A stretch of 64,000 bases of DNA from NCBI GenBank assembly GCA_027574665.1, contig CM050677.1, forward strand, positions 1,311,273 to 1,375,272, in the 5' to 3' direction. The DNA is from Rhynochetos jubatus. Its lineage: Eukaryota > Chordata > Aves > Eurypygiformes > Rhynochetidae. This document shows, piece by piece, positions 46,036-60,870 of this stretch. The position numbers and the translations under genes are program-made. The notes beneath the pieces are model-generated. The model saw only the letters and a program-made list of their open reading frames with translations. It searched no databases and was not told the origin of the DNA. The number at the start of each line of letters is the position of its first letter. The first letter of the stretch is position 1.

Positions 46036-48220
46036 TGAAGGGACAAAGCTCGATGTCCTCAGCGTGGATCTGTTGGAGAACGTCCCTTTGCCCCTGGATT
46101 GGAATGACTGGAGCAGTGTGGCAGCCCTCTTCTGAGAGGCCTGTCAGCATTTGAAAGCCCACGCAGGCTCCTTTTTAGGGGGGTGGGGTGTCCCGAGGCC
46201 AGCAAGCAAGGGCCATGTCTCTGGGGGGGGCTTTGGGGATAGATAGGTGATGTTGAAAGAGGTTTGTTATAAATCTTTGTGGTTGTAAATCTTGATCACT
46301 TGGTTGTCCTCTGTTTTTCTGGTTTGGGGCCTCTGTGTGGAGGCTGAAATAGGGCAGAGATGCACGTGCCATTGCACCTTTGCCAGGGAAAGTTATCTCT
46401 AAGTTTTGACAAAGCAAGAAACGGTCCGTTTGCCTCCTTCTTTCCCTCCAGCGCTGCCCGTCTGTGTCTGACGCCCTCCCCTGTGGGTAGGGGACATCTC
46501 ACCAGCCCAGCCCCGGTCCGTGGGTGCTACCCACCCCCGTGCGCGGCGGCACGGCAATTCCCCGAGGGGAAACCGAGGCGCAAAGCACCGCCTGCATGGC
46601 GATGGTTAGCCAGCAGCTGTGCGGCACGAGGGTGGCCCAGTGTCCTGGGAGCTGCTGCCAACGCCTGGCGCATCCTTCCTACGAGGAGCTCCTGGGGGTG
46701 ATGACAGGCCGTTGGGCAGGGTCATTGCTCACCCGCGGGGGCCAGGCAGAACCCCCCGGCACCCCCAGCGTCGTCCCTTTGGGCCTTTTGTGGGACTTGA
46801 TTGAATCGTTCCCTCTTGGGGCTTGTCTAGGGGTTTTGCGCCCGCTTTTCCAGAAGCTCCCTCCTCTCCCGTGAGCTTTGCAAGTTGGGGGTCGTCGCCG
46901 GGACGAGGTAAGGGACGGCCGGACAGCCGCGGTGGCAGAAAGCGGCGGGGGGAGGGGCGCTGCCGAGGGAGGGCTCAGCCGGGCGGCCCGTGCAAAGCCG
47001 GCTGTCAGGAGCGGGAGGTTTGCCCGGGGGAGGGCTCGGTTTTGTTCTTGGAGCTTTCTTCTCTAGGCGCAGTTTCATCTTTACTGATTGCATCGGGACT
47101 TTTGTCCGTTGGAGGCCCCCCCCCGCTCCCCGCTCGCTGCACCCGGCGTTCCTGGGATGGGATCCTCGTTCCCTGCCAGCACAGGAGCTGGCCCGGCTGG
47201 GGGGTGACACTGGGGAGCAGGCACCTGAACGCGGCTGTGGCTGCCCCCAGCCTTGTTTTGGGGGCAAAAAGCCTGTGCTGCGGGAGCGGGGCGGGTAGTC
47301 CCGCCGCGCCGCGCTCGCGCCGCGCTCATGCCCGGCCGGGGCCGGCAGCCGCGTTCAAAGGCTGCAGCCGCGGAGCTCGGCGCCGGCGCTTGCCGGGGCC
47401 GGGCCGGGGCCGGGGCCGGGCCGCGCGCACCCGGTTGCGCTCGCGGGCGCCGCGAGCCCTGGGCTGCCGGTTGGACGGTTGGCGGCGCGAGGCCACAGCT
47501 AACGGAAGCTGGACTCCGCCGGCCGGCGCTGAGGGAGCGTGTGCTTGCGCTGGGTCCGCTGGTCGCCGAGAACCGTTTGAGGGGTAGCAGCAGAGTGACC
47601 GCCAGGTAAGTGGGGAGCGGGCAGGGGCGGGGGCGTGTGGAGCTGGAAATTTTGCTCTGCCGGAGACATCCCTGAGCTGGAAATTTTGCTCTGCCGGAGA
47701 CATCCCTGCGTTGTGAGACAGCGGGGCTGGATTGGGAGCGGCGGGGGGGTGGGGCGCGGAGGTGTGCGGGGTTTTTTTTCTTCTTTCTGTGTCTTTCTCC
47801 GGCCGCAGGCTTGCCGGGCAGCGCCGGAGTTGTGGGAGCAGCGGGGGGGCGGATGGGGGGCGGCCGCGGAGGTGTCCTTTTTTTTTTTCTTCTTTGTGTC
47901 TCTCTTCCTCCGGCCGCAGGCTGGCCGAGCAGCGTCGGGGTTGGGGTGAGAGCGGGCCACGGGGGTGCTTACCCGAGGTTCGGGACTGCTAAGGCCCCCC
48001 CCTTGCCAGGGGAGACGTGGCGGCCCTGGTGCACAGCACCCCGGCGACGGGTCTCCCTCGGCGGCGCCGGGAGCAGGCAGTGCCGGCCCTGCCCACGTGC
48101 CGCAGGGTGGCTGCGCCTTGGGGAGCCTCAAAGCCCCTCGATGCTCTTCTTGCAGGCTCTGCCCCACCCTGTCCCTCCCTGTGCACCCTGTCAGCGCAAG
48201 AGCAGCTGAAGGCCCAAGGC
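46036..48220 (+). promoter_or_regulatory. Spacer and 5' region of copy 12 (2-module type)
   Basis: Exon 1 donor after 47605; exon A acceptor ends at 48155. Same 2,185 bp form as the spacers of copies 6 and 8-10. Confidence 0.65.
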
Positions 48221-50119
<1,899 letters not shown>

Positions 50120-52431
50120 TGAAGGGACAAAGCTCGATGTCCTCAGCGTGGATCTGTTGGAGAACGTCCCTTTGCCCCTGGATTGGAATGACTGGAGCAG
50201 TGTGGCAGCCCTCTTCTGAGAGGCCTGTCAGCATTTGAAAGCCCACGCAGGCTCCTTTTTAGGGGGGTGGGGTGTCCCGAGGCCAGCAAGCAAGGGCCAT
50301 GTCTCTGGGGGGGGCTTTGGGGATAGATAGGTGATGTTGAAAGAGGTTTGTTATAAATCTTTGTGGTTGTAAATCTTGATCACTTGGTTGTCCTCTGTTT
50401 TTCTGGTTTGGGGCCTCTGTGTGGAGGCTGAAATAGGGCAGAGATGCACGTGCCATTGCACCTTTGCCAGGGAAAGTTATCTCTAAGTTTTGACAAAGCA
50501 AGAAACGGTCCGTTTGCCTCCTTCTTTCCCTCCAGCGCTGCCCGTCTGTGTCTGACGCCCTCCCCTGTGGGTAGGGGACATCTCACCAGCCCAGCCCCGG
50601 TCCGTGGGTGCTACCCACCCCCGTGCGCGGCGGCACGGCAATTCCCCGAGGGGAAACCGAGGCGCAAAGCACCGCCTGCATGGCGATGGTTAGCCAGCAG
50701 CTGTGCGGCACGAGGGTGGCCCAGTGTCCTGGGAGCTGCTGCCAACGCCTGGCGCATCCTTCCTACGAGGAGCTCCTGGGGGTGATGACAGGCCGTTGGG
50801 CAGGGTCATTGCTCACCCGCGGGGGCCAGGCAGAACCCCCCGGCACCCCCAGCGTCGTCCCTTTGGGCCTTTTGTGGGACTTGATTGAATCGTTCCCTCT
50901 TGGGGCTTGTCTAGGGGTTTTGCGCCCGCTTTTCCAGAAGCTCCCTCCTCTCCCGTGAGCTTCGCAAGTTGGGGGTCGTCGCCGGGACGAGGTAAGGGAC
51001 GGCCGGACAGCCGCGGTGGCAGAAAGCGGCGGGGGGAGGGGCGCTGCCGAGGGAGGGCTCAGCCGGGCGGCCCGTGCAAAGCCGGCTGTCAGGAGCGGGA
51101 GGTTTGCCCGGGGGAGGGCTCGGTTTTGTTCTTGGAGCTTTCTTCTCTAGGCGCAGTTTCATCTTTACTGATTGCATCGGGACTTTTGTCCGTTGGAGGC
51201 CCCCCCCCGCTCCCCGCTCGCTGCACCCGGCGTTCCTGGGATGGGATCCTCGTTCCCTGCCAGCACAGGAGCTGGCCCGGCTGGGGGGTGACACTGGGGA
51301 GCAGGCACCTGAACGCGGCTGTGGCTGCCCCCAGCCTTGTTTTGGGGGCAAAAAGCCTGTGCTGCGGGAGCGGGGCGGGTAGTCCCGCCGCGCCGCGCTC
51401 GCGCCGCGCTCATGCCCGGCCGGGGCCGGCAGCCGCGTTCAAAGGCTGCAGCCGCGGAGCTCGGCGCCGGCGCTTGCCGGGGCCGGGCCGGGGCCGGGGC
51501 CGGGCCGCGCGCACCCGGTTGCGCTCGCGGGCGCCGCGAGCCCTGGGCTGCCGGTTGGACGGTTGGCGGCGCGAGGCCACAGCTAACGGAAGCTGGACTC
51601 CGCCGGCCGGCGCTGAGGGAGCGTGTGCTTGCGCTGGGTCCGCTGGTCGCCGAGAACCGTTTGAGGGGTAGCAGCAGAGTGACCGCCAGGTAAGTGGGGA
51701 GCGGGCAGGGGCGGGGGCGTGTGGAGCTGGAAATTTTGCTCTGCCGGAGACATCCCTGAGCTGGAAATTTTGCTCTGCCGGAGACATCCCTGCGTTGTGA
51801 GACAGCGGGGCTGGATTGGGAGCGGCGGGGGTGGGGGGCGCGGAGGTGTGCGGTTTTTTTTTTCTTCTTTCTGACTCTCTTTCTCCAGCCGCAGGCTGGC
51901 CGGGCAGCGCCGGGGCTGTGGGAGCGGGGGGGGGGGGGGGGGGGGGGGCGGCGGGGGGTGTGGGGCGCGGAGGTGTGCGGGGTTTTTTTTCTTCTTTCTG
52001 TGTCTTTCTCCGGCCGCAGGCTTGCCGGGCAGCGCCGGAGTTGTGGGAGCAGCGGGGGGGCGGATGGGGGGCGGCCGCGGAGGTGTCCTTTTTTTTTTTC
52101 TTCTTTGTGTCTCTCTTCCTCCGGCCGCAGGCTGGCCGAGCAGCGTCGGGGTTGGGGTGAGAGCGGGCCACGGGGGTGCTTACCCGAGGTTCGGGACTGC
52201 TAAGGCCCCCCCCTTGCCAGGGGAGACGTGGCGGCCCTGGTGCACAGCACCCCGGCGACGGGTCTCCCTCGGCGGCGCCGGGAGCAGGCAGTGCCGGCCC
52301 TGCCCACGTGCCGCAGGGTGGCTGCGCCTTGGGGAGCCTCAAAGCCCCTCGATGCTCTTCTTGCAGGCTCTGCCCCACCCTGTCCCTCCCTGTGCACCCT
52401 GTCAGCGCAAGAGCAGCTGAAGGCCCAAGGC
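50120..52431 (+). promoter_or_regulatory. Spacer and 5' region of copy 13 (3-module type)
   Basis: Exon 1 donor after 51689; exon A acceptor ends at 52366. It matches the copy 11 spacer including GAGCTTCGCAAG (near 50958) and the CTCCAGCCGCAG module; the G-run (about 51925-51948) differs slightly in length. Confidence 0.66.
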
Positions 52432-54318
<1,887 letters not shown>

Positions 54319-55647
54319 TGAAGGGACAAAGCTCGATGTCCTCAGCGTGGATCTGTTGGAGAACGTCCCTTTGCCCCTGGATTGGAATGACTGGAGCAGT
54401 GTGGCAGCCCTCTTCTGAGAGGCCTGTCAGCATTTGAAAGCCCACGCAGGCTCCTTTTTAGGGGGGTGGGGTGTCCCGAGGCCAGCAAGCAAGGGCCATG
54501 TCTCTGGGGGGGGCTTTGGGGATAGATAGGTGATGTTGAAAGAGGTTTGTTATAAATCTTTGTGGTTGTAAATCTTGATCACTTGGTTGTCCTCTGTTTT
54601 TCTGGTTTGGGGCCTCTGTGTGGAGGCTGAAATAGGGCAGAGATGCACGTGCCATTGCACCTTTGCCAGGGAAAGTTATCTCTAAGTTTTGACAAAGCAA
54701 GAAACGGTCCGTTTGCCTCCTTCTTTCCCTCCAGCGCTGCCCGTCTGTGTCTGACGCCCTCCCCTGTGGGTAGGGGACATCTCACCAGCCCAGCCCCGGT
54801 CCGTGGGTGCTACCCACCCCCGTGCGCGGCGGCACGGCAATTCCCCGAGGGGAAACCGAGGCGCAAAGCACCGCCTGCATGGCGATGGTTAGCCAGCAGC
54901 TGTGCGGCATGAGGGTGGCCCAGTGTCCTGGGAGCTGCTGCCAACGCCTGGCGCATCCTTCCTACGAGGAGCTCCTGGGGGTGATGACAGGCCGTTGGGC
55001 AGGGTCATTGCTCACCCGCGGGGGCCAGGCAGAACCCCCCGGCACCCCCAGCGTCGTCCCTTTGGGCCTTTTGTGGGACTTGATTGAATCGTTCCCTCTT
55101 GGGGCTTGTCTAGGGGTTTTGCGCCCGCTTTTCCAGAAGCTCCCTCCTCTCCCGTGAGCTTTGCAAGTTGGGGGTCGTCGCCGGGACGAGGTAAGGGACG
55201 GCCGGACAGCCGCGGTGGCAGAAAGCGGCGGGGGGAGGGGCGCTGCCGAGGGAGGGCTCAGCCGGGCGGCCCGTGCAAAGCCGGCTGTCAGGAGCGGGAG
55301 GTTTGCCCGGGGGAGGGCTCGGTTTTGTTCTTGGAGCTTTCTTCTCTAGGCGCAGTTTCATCTTTACTGATTGCATCGGGACTTTTGTCCGTTGGAGGCC
55401 CCCCCCCCGCTCCCCGCTCGCTGCACCCGGCGTTCCTGGGATGGGATCCTCGTTCCCTGCCAGCACAGGAGCTGGCCCGGCTGGGGGGTGACACTGGGGA
55501 GCAGGCACCTGAACGCTGCTGTGGCTGCCCCCAGCCTTGTTTTGGGGGCAAAAAGCCTGTGCTGCGGGAGCGGGACGGGTAGTCCCGCCGCGCCGCGCTC
55601 GCGCCGCGCTCATGCCCGGCCGGGGCCGGCAGCCGCGTTCAAAGGCT
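54319..55647 (+). promoter_or_regulatory. Truncated fourteenth unit: 3' region, spacer and partial CpG promoter
   Basis: It continues like the other spacers (tail stop 54418, TATAAA at 54551, spacer, CpG island) but ends abruptly at 55647 inside GTTCAAAGGCT, before the GGGGCC tract and exon 1. It carries several private substitutions, including CGGCATGAG for CGGCACGAG (near 54909), GAACGCTGC for GAACGCGGC and GAGCGGGACGGG for GAGCGGGGCGGG. These suggest that the edge unit escapes homogenisation. No gene lies downstream for it to drive. Confidence 0.8.
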
Positions 55648-55648
55648 C
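55647..55648. other. Junction between FOXJ1-like array and satellite
   Basis: Left of the junction the sequence matches the gene unit through AAAGGCT; right of it the sequence matches the satellite from CTAAAGCAGCAC. The T at 55647 fits both, so the overlap is 1 bp. There is no transposon end or target-site duplication at the join, which fits end joining or illegitimate recombination. Confidence 0.85.
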
Positions 55649-55968
55649 TAAAGCAGCACTATAATGCGACCAAACAGACAGAGTTAGGAGAGAATTTCTT
55701 GTCCCTTCTTGCTGCGCCTTTGCAGAGCACTGCGTGCCAGAGCAGCCGGAACGCTGTCTTGCTTGCAATCTCCAATTGCAACAGTGCTACAGTTGCTCCG
55801 AATCTGAAAGAGCTAGGAAGGAATTGCTTCCGCTCTTTTCTCTCGCTGTGCTCCAGCAGTTCATTCCCTTTTCGGCAGAATGCTGGACTCCTTGAAAAGC
55901 TTAGAAACAAACCTCTCCCTTTTCCTCCAAAGCGGAAAGAGCTACGAGAGAATTTCTTAGTGAAACCA

Positions 55969-55977
55969 TGTTTGTTT
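55969..55977 (+). promoter_or_regulatory. TGTTTGTTT forkhead-like core in satellite (first of about 18)
   Basis: TGTTTGTTT occurs once in each third-type segment and resembles the HFH-4/FOXJ1 consensus, whose core is TGTTTGTTTA. In every monomer an inverted AAACAAAC lies about 65 bp upstream (for example 57592-57599 against 57657-57664). One copy, near 62650, is mutated to TGTTTGTAT. Binding is unproven; a T-rich 9-mer can arise by chance and then spread with the monomer. Confidence 0.3.
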
Positions 55978-56407
55978 TGGCAGAGCACTGCATGCCTCTT
56001 AAGACAGAGCTCTGGATCACCTGCAAAGCCTAAATCCAAAGGGACACCTTCTCTGTGCTAACAGGCTCGGAGAGGCTCGAATGCGCGGCTCGTTGAAGCG
56101 TCTGCCCGAACACGGACATCTAAAGCAGCACTGTAATGCGAGCAAACAGAAAGAGTTAGGAGAGAATTTCTTGTCCCTTCTTGCTGCGCCTTTGCAGAGC
56201 ACTGCGTGCCAGAGCAGCCGGATCGCTATCTTGCTTGCAATCTCCAATTGCAACAGTGCTACAGTTGCTCCGAAACTGAAAGTGCTAGGAAGGAATTGCT
56301 TGTGCTGATTTCTCTCAGTGTGCTCTAGCAGTTCGTCCCCTTTTCGGCAGAACGCTGGACTGCTTGCAAAGCTTAGAAACAAACCTCTCCCTTTTCCTCC
56401 AAAAGGG

Positions 56408-56679
56408 AAAGAGCTACGAGAGAATTTCTTAGTGAAACCATGTTTGTTTTGGCAGAGTACTGCATGCCTCTTAAGACAGAGCTCTGGATCACCTGCAAAG
56501 CCTAAATCCAGAGGGACACCTTGTGGTCCAAATAGACTAGGACAAAACAGAAAGAGCTAGGAAGGAATTGCTTGCGCTGATTTCGCTTGCTGTGCTCTAG
56601 CAGATTGTGCCCTTTTCGGCAGAACGCTGGACTGCTTGCAAAGCTTAGAAACAAACCTCTCCCTTTTCCTCCTAAAGGG
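56408..56679. repeat. Extra 272 bp segment pair in long satellite monomer 1
   Basis: A third-type segment with an alternative linker (CTTGTGGTCCAAATAGACTA) followed by a second second-type segment. Segment starts are 56150, 56279, 56408, 56551 and 56680. Equivalent extra pairs lie at 59039-59310 and 62614-62885. Confidence 0.85.
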
Positions 56680-58239
56680 AAAGAGCTACGAGAGAATTTC
56701 TTAGGGAAACTTTGTTTGTTTTGGCAGAGCACTGCATGCCTCTTAAGACAGAGCTCTGTATCCCCGGGAAAGTCGAAATCCACAGGGTCACCTTCTCTGT
56801 GCTAACAGGCTCGGAGAGGCTCGAATGCGCGGCTCGTTGAAGCGTCTGCCCGAACACGGACATCTGAAGCAGCACTGTAATGCGACCAAACAGAAAGAGT
56901 TAGGAGAGAATTTCTTGTCCCTTCTTGCTGCGCCTTTGCAGAGCACTGCGTGCCAGAGCAGCCGGATCGCTGTGTTGCTTGCAATCTCCAGTTCCAAGAG
57001 TGCCACAGTTCCTCGGCAACAGAAAGAGCTAGGAAGGAATTGCTTACGCTGTTTTCTCTCGCTGTGCTCCAGCAGTTCATTCCCTTTTCGGCAGAATGCT
57101 GGACTCGTTGAAAAATTTGAAACAAACCTCTCCCTTTTCCTCCAAAAGGGAAAGAGCTACGAGAGAATTTCTTAGGGAAACCTTGTTTGTTTTGGCAGAG
57201 CACTGCATGCCTCTTAAGACAGAGCTCTGTATCCCCGGGAAAGTCGAAATCCACAGGGTCACGTTCTCTGTGCTAACAGGCTCGGAGAGGCTCGAATGCG
57301 CGGCTCGTTGAAGCGTCTGCCCGAACACGGACATCTGAAGCAGCACTGTAATGCGACCAAACAGAAAGAGTTAGGAGAGAATTTCTTGTCCCTTCTTGCT
57401 GCGCCTTTGCAGAGCACTGCGTGCCAGAGCAGCCGGATCGCTGTGTTGCTTGCAATCTCCAGTTCCAACAGTGCCACAGTTCCTCGGCAACAGAAAGAGC
57501 TAGGAAGGAGTTGCTTACGCTGTTTTCTCTCGCTGTGCTCTAGCAGTTCGTTCCCTTTTCGGCAGAGCGCGGGACCGCTTGCAAAGCTTAGAAACAAACC
57601 TCTCCCTTTTCCTCCTAAAGGGAAAGAGCTACGAGAGAATTTCTTAGGGAAACCTTGTTTGTTTTGGCAGAGCACTGCATGCCTCTTAAGACAGAGCTCT
57701 GTATCCTCGGGAAAGTCGAAATCCACAGGGTCACCTTCTCTGTGCTAACAGGCTCGGAGAGGCTCGAATGCGCGGCTCGTTGAAGCGTCTGCCCGAACAC
57801 GGACATCTAAAGCAGCACTGTAATGCGACCAAACAGAAAGAGTTAGGAGAGAATTTCTTGTCCCTTCTTGCTGCGCCTTTGCAGAGCACTGCGTGCCAGA
57901 GCAGCCGGATCGCTGTGTTGCTTGCAATCTCCAGTTCCAACAGTGCCACAGTTCCTCGGCAACAGAAAGAGCTAGGAAGGAATTGCTTACGCTGTTTTCT
58001 CTCGCTGTGCTCTAGCAGTTCGTTCCCTTTTCGGCAGAGCACGGGACCGCTTGCAAAGCTTAGAAACAAACCTCTCCCTTTTCCTCCAAAAGGGAAAGAG
58101 CTACGAGAGAATTTCTTAGGGAAACTTTGTTTGTTTTGGCAGAGCACTGCATGCCTCTTAAGACAGAGCTCTGTATCCCCGGGAAAGTCGAAATCCACAG
58201 GGTCACCTTCTCTGTGCTAACAGGCTCGGAGAGGCTCGA

Positions 58240-60870
58240 ATGCGCGGCTCGTTGAAGCGTCTGCCCGAACACGGACATCTAAAGCAGCACTGTAATGCGA
58301 CCAAACAGAAAGAGTTAGGAGAGAATTTCTTGTCCCTTCTTCCTGCGTCTTTGCAGAGCACTGCGTGCCAGAGCAGCCGGAACGCTGTCTTGCTTGCAAT
58401 CTCCAATTGCAACAGTGCTACATTTGCTCCGAATCTGAAAGAGCTAGGAAGGAATTGCTTTCGCTCTTTTCTCTCGCTGTGCTCCAGCAGTTCATTCCCT
58501 TTTCGGCAGAATGCTGGACTCCTTGAAAAGCTTAGAAACAAACCTCTCCCTTTTCCTCCAAAGCGGAAAGAGCTACGAGAGAATTTCTTAGTGAAACCAT
58601 GTTTGTTTTGGCAGAGCACTGCATGCCTCTTAAGACAGAGCTCTGGATCACCTGCAAAGCCTAAATCCAAAGGGACACCTTCTCTGTGCTAACAGGCTCG
58701 GAGAGGCTCGAATGCGCGGCTCGTTGAAGCGTCTGCCCGAACACGGACATCTAAAGCAGCACTGTAATGCGAGCAAACAGAAAGAGTTAGGAGAGAATTT
58801 CTTGTCCCTTCTTGCTGCGCCTTTGCAGAGCACTGCGTGCCAGAGCAGCCGGATCGCTATCTTGCTTGCAATCTCCAATTGCAACAGTGCTACAGTTGCT
58901 CCGAAACTGAAAGTGCTAGGAAGGAATTGCTTGTGCTGATTTCTCTCAGTGTGCTCTAGCAGTTCGTCCCCTTTTCGGCAGAACGCTGGACTGCTTGCAA
59001 AGCTTAGAAACAAACCTCTCCCTTTTCCTCCAAAGCGGACAGAGCTACGAGAGAATTTCTTAGTGAAACCATGTTTGTTTTGGCAGAGTACTGCATGCCT
59101 CTTAAGACAGAGCTCTGGATCACCTGCAAAGCCTAAATCCAGAGGGACACCTTGTGGTCCAAATAGACTAGGACAAAACAGAAAGAGCTAGGAAGGAATT
59201 GCTTGCGCTGATTTCGCTTGCTGTGCTCTAGCAGATTGTGCCCTTTTCGGCAGAACGCTGGACTGCTTGCAAAGCTTAGAAACAAACCTCTCCCTTTTCC
59301 TCCTAAAGGGAAAGAGCTACGAGAGAATTTCTTAGGGAAACTTTGTTTGTTTTGGCAGAGCACTGCATGCCTCTTAAGACAGAGCTCTGGATCACCTGCA
59401 AAGCCTAAATCCAGAGGGTCACCTTCTCTGTGCTAACAGGCTCGGAGAGGCTCGAATGCGCGGCTCGTTGAAGCGTCTGCCCGAACACGGACATCTGAAG
59501 CAGCACTGTAATGCGACCAAACAGAAAGAGTTAGGAGAGAATTTCTTGTCCCTTCTTGCTGCGCCTTTGCAGAGCACTGCGTGCCAGAGCAGCCGGACCG
59601 CTGTGTTGTTTGCAATCTCCAGTTCCAAGAGTGCCACAGTTCCTCGGCAACAGAAAGAGCTAGGAAGGAATTGCTTACGCTGTTTTCTCTCGCTGTGCTC
59701 CAGCAGTTCATTCCCTTTTCGGCAGAATGCTGGACTCGTTGAAAAATTTGAAACAAACCTCTCCCTTTTCCTCCAAAAGGGAAAGAGCTACGAGAGAATT
59801 TCTTAGGGAAACCTTGTTTGTTTTGGCAGAGCACTGCATGCCTCTTAAGACAGAGCTCTGTATCCCCGGGAAAGTCGAAATCCACAGGGTCACGTTCTCT
59901 GTGCTAACAGGCTCGGAGAGGCTCGAATGCGCGGCTCGTTGAAGCGTCTGCCCGAACACGGACATCTGAAGCAGCACTGTAATGCGACCAAACAGAAAGA
60001 GTTAGGAGAGAATTTCTTGTCCCTTCTTGCTGCGCCTTTGCAGAGCACTGCGTGCCAGAGCAGCCGGATCGCTGTGTTGCTTGCAATCTCCAGTTCCAAC
60101 AGTGCCACAGTTCCTCGGCAACAGAAAGAGCTAGGAAGGAGTTGCTTACGCTGTTTTCTCTCGCTGTGCTCTAGCAGTTCGTTCCCTTTTCGGCAGAGCG
60201 CGGGACCGCTTGCAAAGCTTAGAAACAAACCTCTCCCTTTTCCTCCTAAAGGGAAAGAGCTACGAGAGAATTTCTTAGGGAAACCTTGTTTGTTTTGGCA
60301 GAGCACTGCATGCCTCTTAAGACAGAGCTCTGTATCCTCGGGAAAGTCGAAATCCACAGGGTCACCTTCTCTGTGCTAACAGGCTCGGAGAGGCTCGAAT
60401 GCGCGGCTCGTTGAAGCGTCTGCCCGAACACGGACATCTAAAGCAGCACTGTAATGCGACCAAACAGAAAGAGTTAGGAGAGAATTTCTTGTCCCTTCTT
60501 GCTGCGCCTTTGCAGAGCACTGCGTGCCAGAGCAGCCGGATCGCTGTGTTGCTTGCAATCTCCAGTTCCAACAGTGCCACAGTTCCTCGGCAACAGAAAG
60601 AGCTAGGAAGGAATTGCTTACGCTGTTTTCTCTCGCTGTGCTCTAGCAGTTCGTTCCCTTTTCGGCAGAGCACGGGACCGCTTGCAAAGCTTAGAAACAA
60701 ACCTCTCCCTTTTCCTCCAAAAGGGAAAGAGCTACGAGAGAATTTCTTAGGGAAACTTTGTTTGTTTTGGCAGAGCACTGCATGCCTCTTAAGACAGAGC
60801 TCTGTATCCCCGGGAAAGTCGAAATCCACAGGGTCACCTTCTCTGTGCTAACAGGCTCGGAGAGGCTCGA
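58240..60870. repeat. Satellite higher-order repeat, block 2 (2,631 bp, complete)
   Basis: Same order as block 1: N-type (58240), 744 bp long (58712), 471 bp (59456), then two 472 bp monomers (59927, 60399). Diagnostic variants recur at a 2,631 bp offset. Block differences include the end of the long monomer (GGATCACCTGC here, GTATCCCCGGG in block 1). Confidence 0.85.

Larger units (their letters stand above)
55648..58239. repeat. Satellite higher-order repeat, block 1 (5'-truncated)
   Basis: Order: truncated N-type monomer (55648-56080, marked by CCGGAACGCTGTC and AAAGCGGAAAG), a 744 bp long monomer (56081), then three 471-472 bp monomers (56825, 57296, 57768). The 471 bp one carries GAAAAATTTGAAAC in place of GCAAAGCTTAGAAAC. 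Confidence 0.85.

Noticed and set aside
55537-56061. 174-codon frame crossing the array/satellite junction
   Set aside because: It is a chance fusion of CpG-island sequence and satellite; nothing supports transcription or a start there.
57296-57748. 150-codon + strand and 155-codon - strand open frames in each satellite monomer
   Set aside because: They are present on both strands of a tandem satellite, broken in the 471 bp and 744 bp monomers, and without recognisable domain or splice structure. Kept only as a finding about monomer construction.
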